Below are positions 44,976 to 56,050 of a DNA stretch of 64,000 nt, in pieces. The translations under genes were made by a program, and so were the position numbers. How positions within the stretch are numbered: the first letter of the stretch is position 1; each line of letters starts with the position of its first letter. This DNA is from Isoetes taiwanensis. Its lineage: Eukaryota; Streptophyta; Lycopodiopsida; Isoetales; Isoetaceae. The stretch is from assembly GCA_021234155.1 (NCBI GenBank), contig JAJEKV010000047.1, forward strand, positions 4,479,637 through 4,543,636, written 5' to 3'. The notes beneath the pieces are model-generated. The model saw nothing but the letters and a program-made list of their open reading frames with translations, did not search any database and was not told the origin of the DNA.

Positions 44976-45179
44976 ACTCGATGAATTTTCGTTCAACGAC
45001 CTCGGTGGTTGTTACCCCAGAAATAGTATGCATGTTCCGGTTGGGGAGGGATCGATGGCATGGATATCCCCGCGCGAATTGCCAGAGCAATCCTCATGTT
45101 TGGCAGGATCTCAAGTTGGCGGGATTCTTGAGGAAAGTTTTCTTTCTTGGATTGTCATTCTTCCCAAGCTCCGTTATCA

Positions 45180-48100
45180 TGGCTGAAAATTCACTGGCAA
45201 TTCTCAATTCTAATTCCAATCCCAATCCCAATCCCAATCCCAATCCCAATCCCAATTCCAATCCCAATCCCAATCCCAATTCCAGTTCTCCATTGCACCT
45301 CCATTTTATGGCCAATTCTGAAAGCCTTGATGATCAGAAGAGGAGAATTTATCTGGAATTTGAAGCCAACAGGAAAAGAGAATCGAGAAAGAGAATGAAA
45401 GAAAGGGAAAAGGAAAATATTCCACCAAACGAGAGGAAGAGAAAACAATGGCTTAGTGAAAGAAGATTGCAGGAACTCTCAAAAGAGTTAGATGATTTTT
45501 TAATCACATTATCGAACGTTCGAGGATTTGGATAAAGGGAAAGTTCTTCAAAGACTTTTCAAGAGAAACAAACATTTGCCATTGCAAAGCGGATGTACCG
45601 GATCCCGTGGATATTGCTATAATGAAAACCATGATTGTGAATGTTAGAGAGACAATGCGTGCAAAAAATGCAAAGAACAACTGATGTCCTCCAAGCAAGA
45701 AAGAGCACCCTTCAAATGGCAGCATCTTCGATAGGAGGGATTAATCAATCTGCAATTTCAAGGGTTCTATCTGTTCCAAGAAAAACTATTGCCATGGCAT
45801 TTAGAAGACGATATATTTGCAAGAGTGTGAAGTCGGCCCTTGGTCAATATTTGGAAGGAAGAGAAGAAGTGACGCATTTTCAGCTGAAGAAATATCCACG
45901 GTGAGGAAGTTTTGGGATGAAAATACTAGAGTCTCACCTTATAAGAAGCATGTGAGGAAGCATTTGGCTGAAAATGGTGATAAAATTGATCATCCTATTC
46001 ATTTGCTAGAGATTACCTGTGTAATAGTTTAGAATTTAAATTTGGAATGTTGTGCACTAATTCTTTCATTCACTTTATAAAATAACTAAATTTATTATTG
46101 TAATTGTGTTTAGGTACAATTGTACCTTGCTTTCAAGAAGGAACATCCTAATATAAAGATGTCCCAGCAGGCTTTTGAAAAACTGAAGCCAAGCTATGTA
46201 AGAAAACTTCAAGAAAGGGAGACTTGTTGTTGCCAATACCATTTGCACTTAGAATTTGCAAGGCAGGCCATCAACAATATGAGGACAGATCCTTATGGTG
46301 TTCATAAGGATTGTAAGTGTCAGTGGGTTTGTGGACCAGGTCTAATCTGCATGGCTAAGGAGAACACTATCAGATCAAGTAGTGATTATTGGAGAATGGT
46401 GGTCTGCCAAAAGGATGAGAGTGATGAGTGGCATAAGCATGCGTGTCTGATGCAGACTTGTACAAAATGTGGTTTAAAGAAGTGAGTACAATGTTTCCTT
46501 TGTTTCAAACCTATAATTTTACTTTCTATTTACCATGTTTGCTATAATGTATTGCAGGTTGCCAACATGTCCTAAGGAGAGGAGTAAGAGCAAGACTTAC
46601 AATGTGAATTGGAAAGTATTTGAGAAGGTAATGACTTTCAAATTAGATTGCAAAGTGCATTTAGTGACTTCATTAAATATGATTCAATCATATGACTTCC
46701 ATATCAGGAGCTGATAAATTGGCCTTAACATGGCAGGTAGAAGTCCAAAGGAAGAAGACATCATCTAAGAAACCTCCAAAGGTTACAAAATTGGCCTACA
46801 AATTGGGTAGTCCTTTTGAATTTAATGAGCATGCAAGAAAGACTTTGAAATCTTTTGTACCTCATAATTATAGAGCTCATTGGCAAGCCAAGGAATTCAG
46901 GAAATGCTTGGCAACACTTCAAGATGATACCATTGTTTCTGTCATAGATTTTGCTGAAAATTATGGATTTAAGATCCAACAAGAAGCTCAATCCTCGTCA
47001 TTGGCATCTTGACCAGGTGTCAATTCTAGTGCATATAACCTACGGGGAGGATGAAAAAGGAAGAAGAAGAAGAAAAAAAAAAAGAAAGAGGAAGAGAACT
47101 CATGCAAGAAGAACAAGAACTTGGCCAAAGAGAAAAGGAAACAAAGTCTCCAAGGTATTGTGAAGGAAACTCATTTCTATATTAGTGATGACAAATCACA
47201 TGACACAGAATATGTCCAACATTGTCTACAAATGCATGCTGATTGGTTGCAAAGTATTGGAGTTGAATATAAAAAACATGTGTTTTGGAGTGATGGATGT
47301 TCTTCACAATTCAAGTCTTCGAGACCATTCCATTTTCTTGGTAGATTTTATGGGAGAATGGGCAAGGATCTTCTATGGAATTTTTTTGCTAGCTCACATG
47401 GGAAAGGTGAGCATGATGGTCTTGGAGCAGGTTATAAAGAGGATACTAACTCAAGAGCAAATGAAGTATAATGGATGGAAACTACAAATTGTGCAAAGGA
47501 GGTAGTTGCTTTTCTTAAATGGCACTTTGAAAATCATCCATCGATCATGACATCAAAAAGGTATAATTTTGTAGTGTTTTACAATTTTATTGCAGACATT
47601 TCAAAGACTTCAAGCATTGTCCAAAGACTTAAAGCACTTGCTTTTCATATTGTTATAGGTATTTCTGGGAGGTAGAGTCTTCAAAGATAGATAGATCAGA
47701 AAGATTGGAATGCCATACTTTAAAGGGAACTCAATTGCTCCACTGCATAAGACCATGTGACAAGGAGAACTCTTTGAAGGTAGCTTACATGACCTTTGTC
47801 ATGCTTTTGCAAACTCATGATTCAATTTAAGTGGGACAAATGCATCAATATGAGTCGAATTGGTGTTTGGGCAACCATTGAGTTGAGGTTGAAGGATCCT
47901 AAGAATACAGGTGATGTTGAGTATGACGAGTATGATGTTGAGGAAGAAGAAGAGGATGAAGATGATGTAATTAGTTCTATGATAGAAGTGGGTGACAATT
48001 TTGCTGTAAATGCTGAAGAAGGGAATGAAGAAGGGGTAGACTTTTATGTACTTAGATGCACTGAAGCAAAGAATACTTTGCTAGAAGATTATAAGGATGG

Positions 48101-48341
48101 ATGGGGAAATGTTATTTGGGATTGAAGAAGTTATTGTGTCAGGACATTATTATAAACAAATTGATGGTGGTCTAAGGTTTCAACTATTGCGAGAATAAAG
48201 CCGAGGGCCGATTATGTATCTGACCATCTCGTTAGACTTTCTAAATTTGACATGATTGCAGATGAAGATGACTCAGACTTGTATTTCATGGCAGAAGAAA
48301 CTTGCCAGCAGATCATGAGTAGTCTACCACCTGCATCATAG
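45180..48341 (+). pseudogene. DDE-type transposase of the 7 kb element, spliced and frame-broken
   Basis: Likely start ATG at 45180 (MAENSLAIL), followed by an Asn-Pro repeat from (AATCCC)n, then a basic stretch RKRESRKRMKEREKENIPP. After frame breaks: ISTVRKFWDENTRVSPYKK; exon 46114-46480 with FEKLKPSYVRKLQERETCCC and CKCQWVCGPG...HACLMQTCTKCG (Cys/His-rich zinc region); exon 46559-46629 LPTCPKERSKSKTYNVNWK; then SVIDFAENYGFKIQQEAQSS, HWHLDQVSILVHITYG, ISDDKSHDTEYVQHCL, VFWSDGCSSQFKSSRPFHFL and WNFFASSHGKGEHDGLGAGY. The D of VIDFAEN and of WSDG are the likely catalytic pair. An acidic tail and EEVIVSGHYYKQI lead to a stop at 48341. At least five one-base shifts or stops mean this copy cannot make full protein. 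Function: cutting and joining the element's TIRs. Confidence 0.75.
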
Positions 48342-48776
48342 AAGGTAATTTGTACAAAATCATTTCTACAGTTTCTACATAAGGTAATTTGTACAAAATC
48401 ATTTCTGTGTCAATCTACCAAATTGAGGCATATCTGCAGTTTAAATGTGAAAATACATTGAAATAGCTAGACAACAACACTTTACTACTGAAAATGTAAC
48501 TGAATGAAAATGACAGCAGTTTAAGACTGAAAACATTTAAAAGAGAAACAACAATATACAACAATATGCATACATATCATCTGCAAGATTGAAAGTTTCT
48601 AAACAATTTCAGATCACAAAATTGAGGCATATCTGCACTCGTATAGTATTGGCAATATAAGGTCTATAATTTTTTACATGCCTCTTGTCCAAAATTGAGG
48701 CAATAAGTACTTCTACTAAGAATCAGAACAAGTAAATATTCTTCAACACTTCAAATATTTCTGCAGTAAATATTCT
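48342..48776. repeat. gap between the convergent genes, with short repeats
   Basis: GGTAATTTGTACAAAATCATTTCT occurs twice (48343, 48381), AAATTGAGGCATATCTGCA twice, and a 34-base unit AGTAAATATTCTTCAACAC(T/C)TCAAATATTTCTGC twice (48730, 48764). The last copy includes the end of the minus-strand gene. Confidence 0.75.
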
Positions 48777-51682
48777 TCAACACCTCAAATATTTCTGCAG
48801 CTGCTCCAACTGATCAGAACTGAAAGCATTCCCAAAATCATCTACTAACCATTGAATTTGACCCTTGCAGTAGGCTTTGACCAATAGTTTACGCTCATCA
48901 CCAATGTTCTTCTGAAATAGTGCATCGAGAACACCTAGGGATGTTCTTGTATAAGCTTCTGGCCTAGAATAGTGCTTCAATAGACCAGAAACATCATGAA
49001 CCTCTGCAGCTTGTCTGAGTATTGGAGGCAAGTATGAATTTAGGATCTCATCTTGAGGATCACTCATGAAAGTAGGCACCATGATGGAGGCAAATGGTGG
49101 GGACATAAAAGTCTTGTACACTTCATCATCTGCAAGAATAACATTATTTCCATACTGTGGGAAAGCTTCATACATTATGGAGTGGCTTCATGAAAACTGG
49201 GTTTGCAGATTCTAGAGGCCAATTGAAAGGCATCTCATCACAATATTTTTGGTCCCAAAAAAATACAAAATCTTTTTTGTTCATGGGACATAGAACATCA
49301 ATAACTTCATGAACATTGAAGTTGTTCATGGAGGACCAAATTGCTAAGTCAAACAACCCGAAGCTTCTTGCAAGAACCTATGCACACCGGCCTCAACACA
49401 ACCATTTTGTTAGTTGTAGATGATCTCAATAATCGAGAACTCAGCCTTCTTAGGTCTTCTCTTAATTGATTGGTTCTTCTATAAGTCTTTACGAGCACGC
49501 CATTCAGATCTAGTATTAATAGTTTCTTTTTTCATAGGTACAAAATTTTGCAATTCAAGACACCTATTAAGTAAAAGAACAATTCAATCAATGAATCAAA
49601 AGAAGAGTACAAGTGAAATGTAGAATTATTATCCTCGGTTACATTTGTACTTTGCAACCTCGGTAGACCCTAACAAGTCATAAAATTAATTAAGTGAATA
49701 CAAACTTCAATGGTTCCACAAATATTGAATTCAAATTAAAAAGTCATAAACCTGGAAGTTAAATTGGAAACATCTATGTCCTCATCACTTGGGACTACTT
49801 TCTTAAACCCTGAACATTAAAATATCATTTATGAATTAGTGCTCTCAAAGAGATGTTTGAATTTCCTCTAAGAGCATCCATATTAATTGCTGCAAAATCG
49901 TGATTTATACCTTCATTGTGTACATATTGTGTTGCGAAGATTAGGCTCCCCACTTCTTCCATTTTTTCACCTCGATTGGGATCTACACTTGCAATATCAT
50001 CAAGGGTTGTCATTATATTTTCCATAATTTCCTTTTCAATACCCTCTTCATTCACCTGCAAGTTTTCCTCCCCTTCTTCATTCAAATCAATGTGCATTCT
50101 TCTTCTCAGTGGATACTTTCTTGTTTCCACAACTTTTTCTTGTTAGTTCTCTCAACCTTTTTTCTTTTCTTTGGTCCCAACTTGGTGACCTTCTTGCTAC
50201 TTGAGTTCCCTTTTTTTTGCTAATTAACTCATCCTTCTTTGGCATTTCCTTTTTTGTTTCTTCTTGGCTGGAGTGTCTAATATTTGACACTCAACTTCAC
50301 TAGTATTCGGACACGCCTCTGAATCCTCTCCAATTTTACCACTTGCTTCTCAATTGACTTGGGCTTGTCATCTTAGACTGATCCGGAGAATTTCTCGCTC
50401 GTCCCTTGCATGTCTCAACCTTCTCTTTGTGCTAGTAGAAGGGGACTTCAACCGATCAAAGCAAAACATCTTCAACATCGGTGAGTATTTGATCCCAAAT
50501 CTGGCCGAGCTTTCGAACTACTTTAGGATCAAAAGAAGCAACCTGCTCAATTCTGTTGGAGTACTCATACCAAGTTCAATATAAAGGTCTTCGTGAATGT
50601 TACAAATCACATTTCAAACATCGCCCTCTTTGAACAATGCAAAGACACATTACATGATATTCATGTTCACATTCAAGAACTACGAGACATCTTGTAGTTA
50701 TTATAAAAACTTAAACCACAAGCACTACAATAACTTTGCAAAAACCGAAAAGCCTTCTTTTGATGGTGTTGATGCGTAAAAGGAGAGCTGGTGATTTGCA
50801 TCAGAGACCGAAGGTTGCTTGCATGTTCTTTTAGGCATTTATCTCAACATCCAATTGAATTAATTGACTTCCAATGCCTCCTTCTTCACAAGAAGATCGG
50901 GATCTCCGGGTTTGCAAAACGGACTCCAAGGACTCACATGCATATTCTTGAAACATCAATTTCTTTTCTAAATCCACGATTTCTAACTCCACTTCCTTTG
51001 TAATAACCATAGCTCTCTTCCGGCAATAGTAGACTTTAGCTTTTCCATCTTTGCTTCTTTTTTCGGACAAGGTTTTAAATATTTTATCATTGGATTTCTC
51101 ATCGTGACCGGACTAACAACAATATCTTGCATTTTCTTTCCCATCTCTGCCTTTTTATTCTCAAGCTTCCCTAAGTTTTTTCGTCACTAAGCTGCGGGGT
51201 TATGCTTCAAATTAGTCGATCAAGAGTAGGCTTAGGAATACCTTTGGCGAAATAGCGTGCTTTGTTTCAATTTCAGCTTTTGCTTTTTGAACATTTTTTT
51301 CGCCTGCATTTCTTGTACATCATAACCCGCGGCCCCATATGAAGCCCAATTTATCGATGACCTTCGGGATCTAGCGGATCCTTGGGGCAATTTTCCCATG
51401 CGAAGGCAAGAGCCAATTGTTTTCTTACTTCATTATTAGAAACACCATCTGGATAAAACACACTCAATAAGCTTTCCAATTTTCTCCTCAAATGTGGTTG
51501 AACAAAGGCAACCTTGATTGCAGACTTCGACTTTGAATTAAAACTTTCCTGCCAAACGGATTCCCATTGTTCCTTCGTGATTTAGGTTGCTAGCCAATTG
51601 TATTTCATATGGGGGTGCAGACCCTCATTTGACAACCCGTGCATCTCAAAAAAATCCTCCGTTGTTACTGCTTCTTCTACCA
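48777..51682 (-). pseudogene. FCP1/NLI-interacting-factor-like phosphatase gene carried by the transposon
   Basis: From ATG near 51682: EEAVTTEDFFEMHGLSNEG, then ITKEQWESVWQESFN and FYPDGVSNNEVRKQLALAFA (51290-51590), a coiled-coil-like piece (50831-51070), basic and acidic pieces (49825-50290), and the domain proper. KLLILDLNGVLVKTYRRTNQ (DLNGVLV coded at 49490-49510) is the HAD/FCP1 catalytic motif DxDx(V/T), with Asn in place of the second Asp. It is followed by LRP...FLQEAS, FDLAIWSSMNNFNVHEVIDV, FFWDQKYCDEMP, FMKPLHNV, VILADDEVYKTFMSPPF and SYLPPILRQA, which are in the order of FCP1-like domains. FCP1 proteins remove phosphate from RNA polymerase II tails; the Asn makes catalysis doubtful. 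Stops and shifts (49168/49175, 49350, 51380) show decay. It ends in LQKYLRC. Confidence 0.7.
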
Positions 51683-51846
51683 TGTTGCTTGATTCACGAC
51701 GATTAGTTCCGGATAAACAATCTATATTGTGCACCGGAAAGGAATTCGAAACTCCACTAAAGGATTTGCAAAAGGAATGAAACAGGAAATTGAGGGGAAG
51801 TTTCGCGCGCGGGAACCGAGGTGGTTTTTTTTTTTTCTTTGGAATG

Positions 51847-51915
51847 AAGGCAACCGAGGTGCTTTAGGTGCTAAGTGCTTTCGCGTTTGTTTGGGTAGCA
51901 TTATCATATTTACAC
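51847..51915 (-). repeat. right terminal inverted repeat
   Basis: TTTGGGTAGCATTATCATATTTACACC reads as the inverse of the left end; inside it lies GGTGCTTTAGGTGCTAAGTGC. Confidence 0.75.
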
Positions 51916-52394
51916 CCTTTGATCCCCCTTTCTTGAAATCCAATCCATTCGCAAATTCCCTTTTTGAAACAATCCCCTTTTCTTCAAAATACCCCAATCC
52001 ATTTGCAAATACCCTTTTGACCTTATCCCCCTTTTTTAAAATACCCCAATGTGCATTTGCACTCCCCTATTTCTACTAATTCCTCCATTAGAATATGCAC
52101 TTTTTGTTTAATAATCCCCCATTGCAAAAAAAATAACCCATTGCTCTCGAGTACCCCGGTTCCTCAATGGAGGATTTTCTGGGGGATGTGAGCACCTTTT
52201 TCGTTGTGTTCTCCCTGGAGCATAATTTATCCGATTTGGATCTCTGTGCATGCCTTTGAGAAGATGGATCTGTGAAAGAAATCAGGGCTGTGGGGATAAT
52301 TTCTCAGCATATATTCTGTTATACGGTTTCAAGGTAGAAATGGAATGATTATTCATCATCTATCTTGCGTTTTCATTGTGTTTCAGAAAAAATT
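51916..52394. repeat. CCCCTTTT low-complexity DNA and right partner of the flanking direct repeat
   Basis: 51916-52140 consists of CCCCTTTT, AAAATACCCC and CCATT(C/T)GCAAAT(T/A)CCC units; ATTCGCAAATTCCCTTTT also stands outside the left TIR (44885). 52252-52389 is the direct-repeat partner of 42953-43092. Confidence 0.65.
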
Positions 52395-53540
52395 ATTGCA
52401 CATGTAGATGACATATAGCTAAATCTCATTAGTCTAACTGATTATAAGGCTATAAAGTTGTGATCTGTAAGAAACACTTCCCTATGTAAAGAATGATCAT
52501 ATACTGTGAAAACATGATTTTTAGTCATTTATAAAATACAAGAGATATTTGGAAAAATACTTAAGAATTAAGGGCATTTTGGGAATTTAAAAAATACAAA
52601 GGGCTTTTAGGGAATTAAGTCAACAATTAAGGTTATTTTGGTAAATTTTCCAACAATCTATTAGATAGACACTTTAATTACGTTTTACTATAACAATAGT
52701 GTTGCTTGACATGTATCATGCCTAGTTTCCTCTTTAGTTTCAACAAACTGAACAAATATAGTAAATATAGTAAGCAGCTTCTAACAATAATGGACTTGGG
52801 CAAGATAATGCTTTACTTCAAAGCATTTGCTCCCAAACTTTGTAGGAATGAAATACTTGTAATCACCGAAAGCAATAGCAATTGTGTAGGCCTTGAATAT
52901 CATGGAGGATCCTGCATTCATGAAAATAAACCTTGATAGCGGCTCTTGCACTTGAGAATATTAGTTAGGTTGACCTTGTTATTCTTGTGCAGGTTTGGTT
53001 TCTAAAGCATTGTCTGCGGCCCTTGCACTTGAGAATATTAGAGCTGGCTTCAAAGCCATTGGAATTTTGCCACTAAATCCTGCTGTAATAGATGGTTTTA
53101 TTACTCCTGCATCCTCTGCAACAGGTTAGATTAGAGATTAGGCTACAGCTAGCTTTCAAGACATTGGAATTTGGCCATTCAAGGCATTGGAATTTGGCCA
53201 TTAAACCCTGCTGTTAGATCGTCCAACATTATCAAGGACCGGTGTTGTACTCCAAGATCTCCAATGTGAGGATGAAGAAGATATCGATCCGTTTTTAGGG
53301 CCACATGATCATGAGCAGCACTTGGATGATGCATGCATAGGTGAGTTTATTCATTTTCTAATTACTGATAACAATTTAACGGCCATTCTATCTATTCAAA
53401 AAAAAATTTGTTTCATCGTTTTCTCTTAATGCAGAATTCAAGGACTAGAAATATTGATGAATGTGGCCACTGTTGATCAACCTGGTCCAAGCACTGCGCG
53501 AGAGCATGATTTTCCATCCACAACAGGTTCGTCCAAGCAT
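52395..53540 (+). pseudogene. C-terminal part of a pogo/CENP-B-like (DDE_1) transposase
   Basis: An exon bounded by GTGCAG (52992) and ACAG|GTTAG (53124) reads GLVSKALSAALALENIRAGF and KAIGILPLNPAVID. The AGFKxxGIxPLNP ending is typical of jerky/pogo transposases. A second, partial copy follows (TTGGAATTTGGCCATTAAACCCTGCTGT, about 53190), then DLQCEDEEDIDPFLGPHD before a donor at 53340 and ATVDQPGPSTAREHDF at about 53475. The upstream 52650-52941 block is repeated near-identically at 63660-63943. No catalytic core is present in this window. Confidence 0.6.
52650..52941 (+). repeat. ~290-bp block, copy 1
   Basis: AACAATCTATTAGATAGACAC to ATGAAAATAAACC(T/C)TGATAG recurs at 63662-63943 in the same orientation with only about 10-12 differences and a 9-base tandem insertion (TAGTAAATA). 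A shorter match (ACATATAGCTAAATCTCATTAG...) at 52410-52456 pairs with 63542-63588. Confidence 0.92.
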
Positions 53541-55250
53541 GTTCGCTTTACTTACACTTAGGTTTATGTTCTAGAAGATAAAAGGGAATATTTGGTCCAT
53601 TGGCTGCCATCCATATTTTCCTTTAGCACAAATTTTCCATCCATATTTTCCTTTTATAGTACAATTTTTCTCTGTCTTTAATTACATACTTCAACACACA
53701 TTTCATCCTCCATGTTCTAGATACAAGCTCCATGTGACAACAATGGTTGTCAGACTCCACTAATGGCTTTCTAAACTACAGCACCTGTAGCTATGTGCTT
53801 ATGCTTATATAATCTTAGCAGTTATGATTGTCACCCGTCTCTCCACTGGCCACAATGAAATCCTCCCTAATGTCTCTGAATGATATGCTCCTGCTCAGAC
53901 TAACCCAAGTCTAATTGCCCATTTGCTTACAAGGTCAAGTAGCATACAAGAATTTCCCAAGGCTTCTCAAGCATCTCTAAAAGCTTATACGGGCTCTGAT
54001 CTCTTGGAATGTGCATCTAAAAGCACTTTAAGATTTGAACCTTATCTTTTCCAATATCTGACTCTGCACATGTTTCAAATCAAGCAAGCTCGAATATAAT
54101 CGCTCTAGGTTTACTACCATCAAACACTAGATTAGAAGCACTAGATCAGAATAAAGCTTTTGTTGGTTCAACTGTGTAATCCGTAAAACAGTGAGAAAAC
54201 TAAGGCAAGAACTTTCTCTTAAAAATAAAATAGTACTAGATTGATATGATCTATACACTTCAATCTGCACTCCACTTTCCTGGATTAGATATCTGCATCC
54301 CTGCAGCAAACCTTATCATTACCTCAAAACTTTTATCATTACCTCAAACCTTTTCAAATTCTCACTAGATTCTAAGATAACAAAAGGGACTAGATCTAGT
54401 CTGAAAATTAAAGCCATCTAGAGCTGATAATTAGACCCAAGAGCAGTGCCAAGTAGCAAAAAGAAGCTCGATCAAGAATAATGCAATCCTCAAAAATCAT
54501 CCAAGTGCTTGGCTGTTCTTATAGCCAACGTAAATATGCTCCAGCATGGAAAAGGTTTTGCCACTATTACTAAACAACAAGAGAGATACAGACAAGCAAA
54601 ATCCTCTCCACCTTTTACTTTCTCTCACTAAAAATCACCATGATCATAGATGGCGATGCCATGATAGAGGTCAGAACTTCTATATCAGGACCAAGACATG
54701 GCACAGAAAGTTGAACTTAATATCTTGTGGAAAGAACTTACATAGTCAAAATATATGCCAACAAGAACCTGAAAACTATGTTCACTGCAAATAATCTTAG
54801 CCATTTAAATGCTTCTATACCAGGACCACGATTGCAGGGAAGATTGATACAAACATGTTCAATTTAAGAAAAGAATACAAAGTCAAAATCCTGTTCCTTC
54901 ATGAGAATAAAGCAGCCGTGAAAACATATTTGTGCATAACCTAGCTAACATGACCATCAGCGTTTAAAGGGAAGCATAAGCAGCTTACCTACTAACAAAC
55001 TCATACTTCTAGTTGAGATTAATATGCAGACCGGAGACAGAGGCCAGAAATTTTCCTGGCTCCCTAACTGCGCCATTGCTATAGGCGCAGAAATGGTAAG
55101 TGTTTGCAACATACCTTATATATTGCATATAAGCTTGTTCTTCTGTTCCCCTTTTTCCGAGCAAAGCCTGTGGGATATTCAACCCTGCAAGATGCAGAAT
55201 GCTGGATAAGTGATCTGCATGCAATAAGATGCAAGACGCCATGCACACGA
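53541..55250. other. intergenic and upstream region of the glycine-rich protein gene
   Basis: An open stretch at about 53903-54100 (IAHLLTRSSSIQEFPKASQA) may be an old coding relic but is not recognised. A TATATA box occurs at 55118-55123, about 195 bases before the next start codon. Confidence 0.35.
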
Positions 55251-55256
55251 CACGTG
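55251..55256 (+). promoter_or_regulatory. G-box/ABRE-type CACGTG
   Basis: ACACGTGGC, a typical plant ABA/light-responsive element core (bZIP binding), lies 61 bases before the glycine-rich protein start. Its position downstream of the only clear TATA box leaves its role uncertain. Confidence 0.4.
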
Positions 55257-55316
55257 GCAGACCAATACTAGTACAAAAAAGAGGGCCTCCATTGTGCATT
55301 TCATCAGCCAGCAACC

Positions 55317-55757
55317 ATGAAGACCTCTGCTCTAGCTTTGATTTTGATAATAGCATTGATGGTAGTTGTAGAAACAACTGCTCAGTTTGCTCCAATGCAG
55401 CCTCATGCTTTTGAAGAAGATCGATATCAAGGTGGAGGTGGATATGGTCCATATAGAGGTGGTGGTAGATATGGTGGATATGGCAGAGGAGGCTATGGAT
55501 ATGGTGGACGTCGTGGTGGATACAGTGGCGGATATTACGGATATGAGACTGAGGCTGCTGCGATGACTGAGGCCGACCAATATGGTGGACATGGTCCAGG
55601 TGGCTATGGTGGATATGGTCGAGGAAGAGGTGGTTATGGTGGTCGAGGTGGCTATGGTGGAGGATATGGTGGTCGAGGTGGCTATGGTGGAGGATATGGT
55701 AATCAAGGTGGATATGGCAGTCGAGGTGGCTATGGTGGATGGGGAAGCGGTTGGTAG
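55317..55757 (+). CDS. secreted glycine-rich protein
   Basis: 146 codons, no intron, start ATG after AGCAACC. Residues 1-23 (MKTSALALILIIALMVVVET then TAQ) form a clear signal peptide. Residues about 39-76 and 89-146 are Gly/Tyr/Arg repeats (GGYGGYGRG, GGRGGYGGGYGG), and residues 77-88 are an acidic break (ETEAAAMTEADQ). Proteins of this kind are secreted to the plant cell wall; some are structural, others antimicrobial or stress-induced. The strong repeat also leaves long ORFs on the opposite strand (55009-55821), which are shadows. Purines, codon pattern, signal peptide and Kozak context support this strand. The exact function is unknown. Confidence 0.85.
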   Translation: MKTSALALILIIALMVVVETTAQFAPMQPHAFEEDRYQGGGGYGPYRGGGRYGGYGRGGYGYGGRRGGYSGGYYGYETEAAAMTEADQYGGHGPGGYGGYGRGRGGYGGRGGYGGGYGGRGGYGGGYGNQGGYGSRGGYGGWGSGW

Positions 55758-56050
55758 AGTTAGAAATATTCGTATATATTTGGATTGAAAATAATAATGT
55801 TGTCAATATTTGCAATTCCATTGATGCCAGTATACCTTAGTATGGAGATTGCGTATTGTTGAAGGTTTTGTGGAAGTGAATTAGAAATGTTCGTATATAT
55901 TTGGGATTGGAAATAATAATTGTCAATATTTGCAATTCCATTGATTCCAATATACCCTAGTATGGAGACGGTGTATCGTGGAATATTTGCAATTCCATTG
56001 ATTCCAGTAATTCTAGTATGGAGACTATGTATTGTGGAAGGTTTTGTGGA
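55758..56050 (+). repeat. three tandem units in the 3' UTR of the glycine-rich gene
   Basis: GAAATATTCGTATATATTTGG...CAATATTTGCAATTCCATTGAT...CTAGTATGGAGA is read at about 55762, 55883 and, shortened, at 55983. The first two also share GGAAGGTTTTGTGGAA-type ends. AATAAT words near 55787 and 55913 could act as poly(A) signals in each copy. Confidence 0.85.

Larger units (their letters stand above)
44909..51905. mobile_element. ~7 kb DNA transposon with TIRs and two convergent genes
   Basis: GGTGTAAATATGGTAATGCTACCCAAA at the left end (about 44907-44933) is matched in inverted form by TTTGGGTAGCATTATCATATTTACACC at the right (about 51889-51915). Just inside both lies an imperfect stretch rich in AAGCACC/GGTGCTTTAGGTGC. 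Between them a transposase gene runs inward from the left and an FCP1-domain gene runs inward from the right, ending 435 bases apart. The superfamily is uncertain: the SDGxxSQFK...SHGKGxxDG transposase type is known from many eukaryotes, and Sola-like is one candidate. Target-site duplication could not be fixed because both flanks are low complexity. Confidence 0.7.

Noticed and set aside
55009-55821. 270-codon minus-strand ORF (His/Ile/Ser-rich) opposite the glycine-rich gene
   Set aside because: It is the antisense shadow of GGT/GGA/TAT repeats; the plus frame has a signal peptide and a good start.
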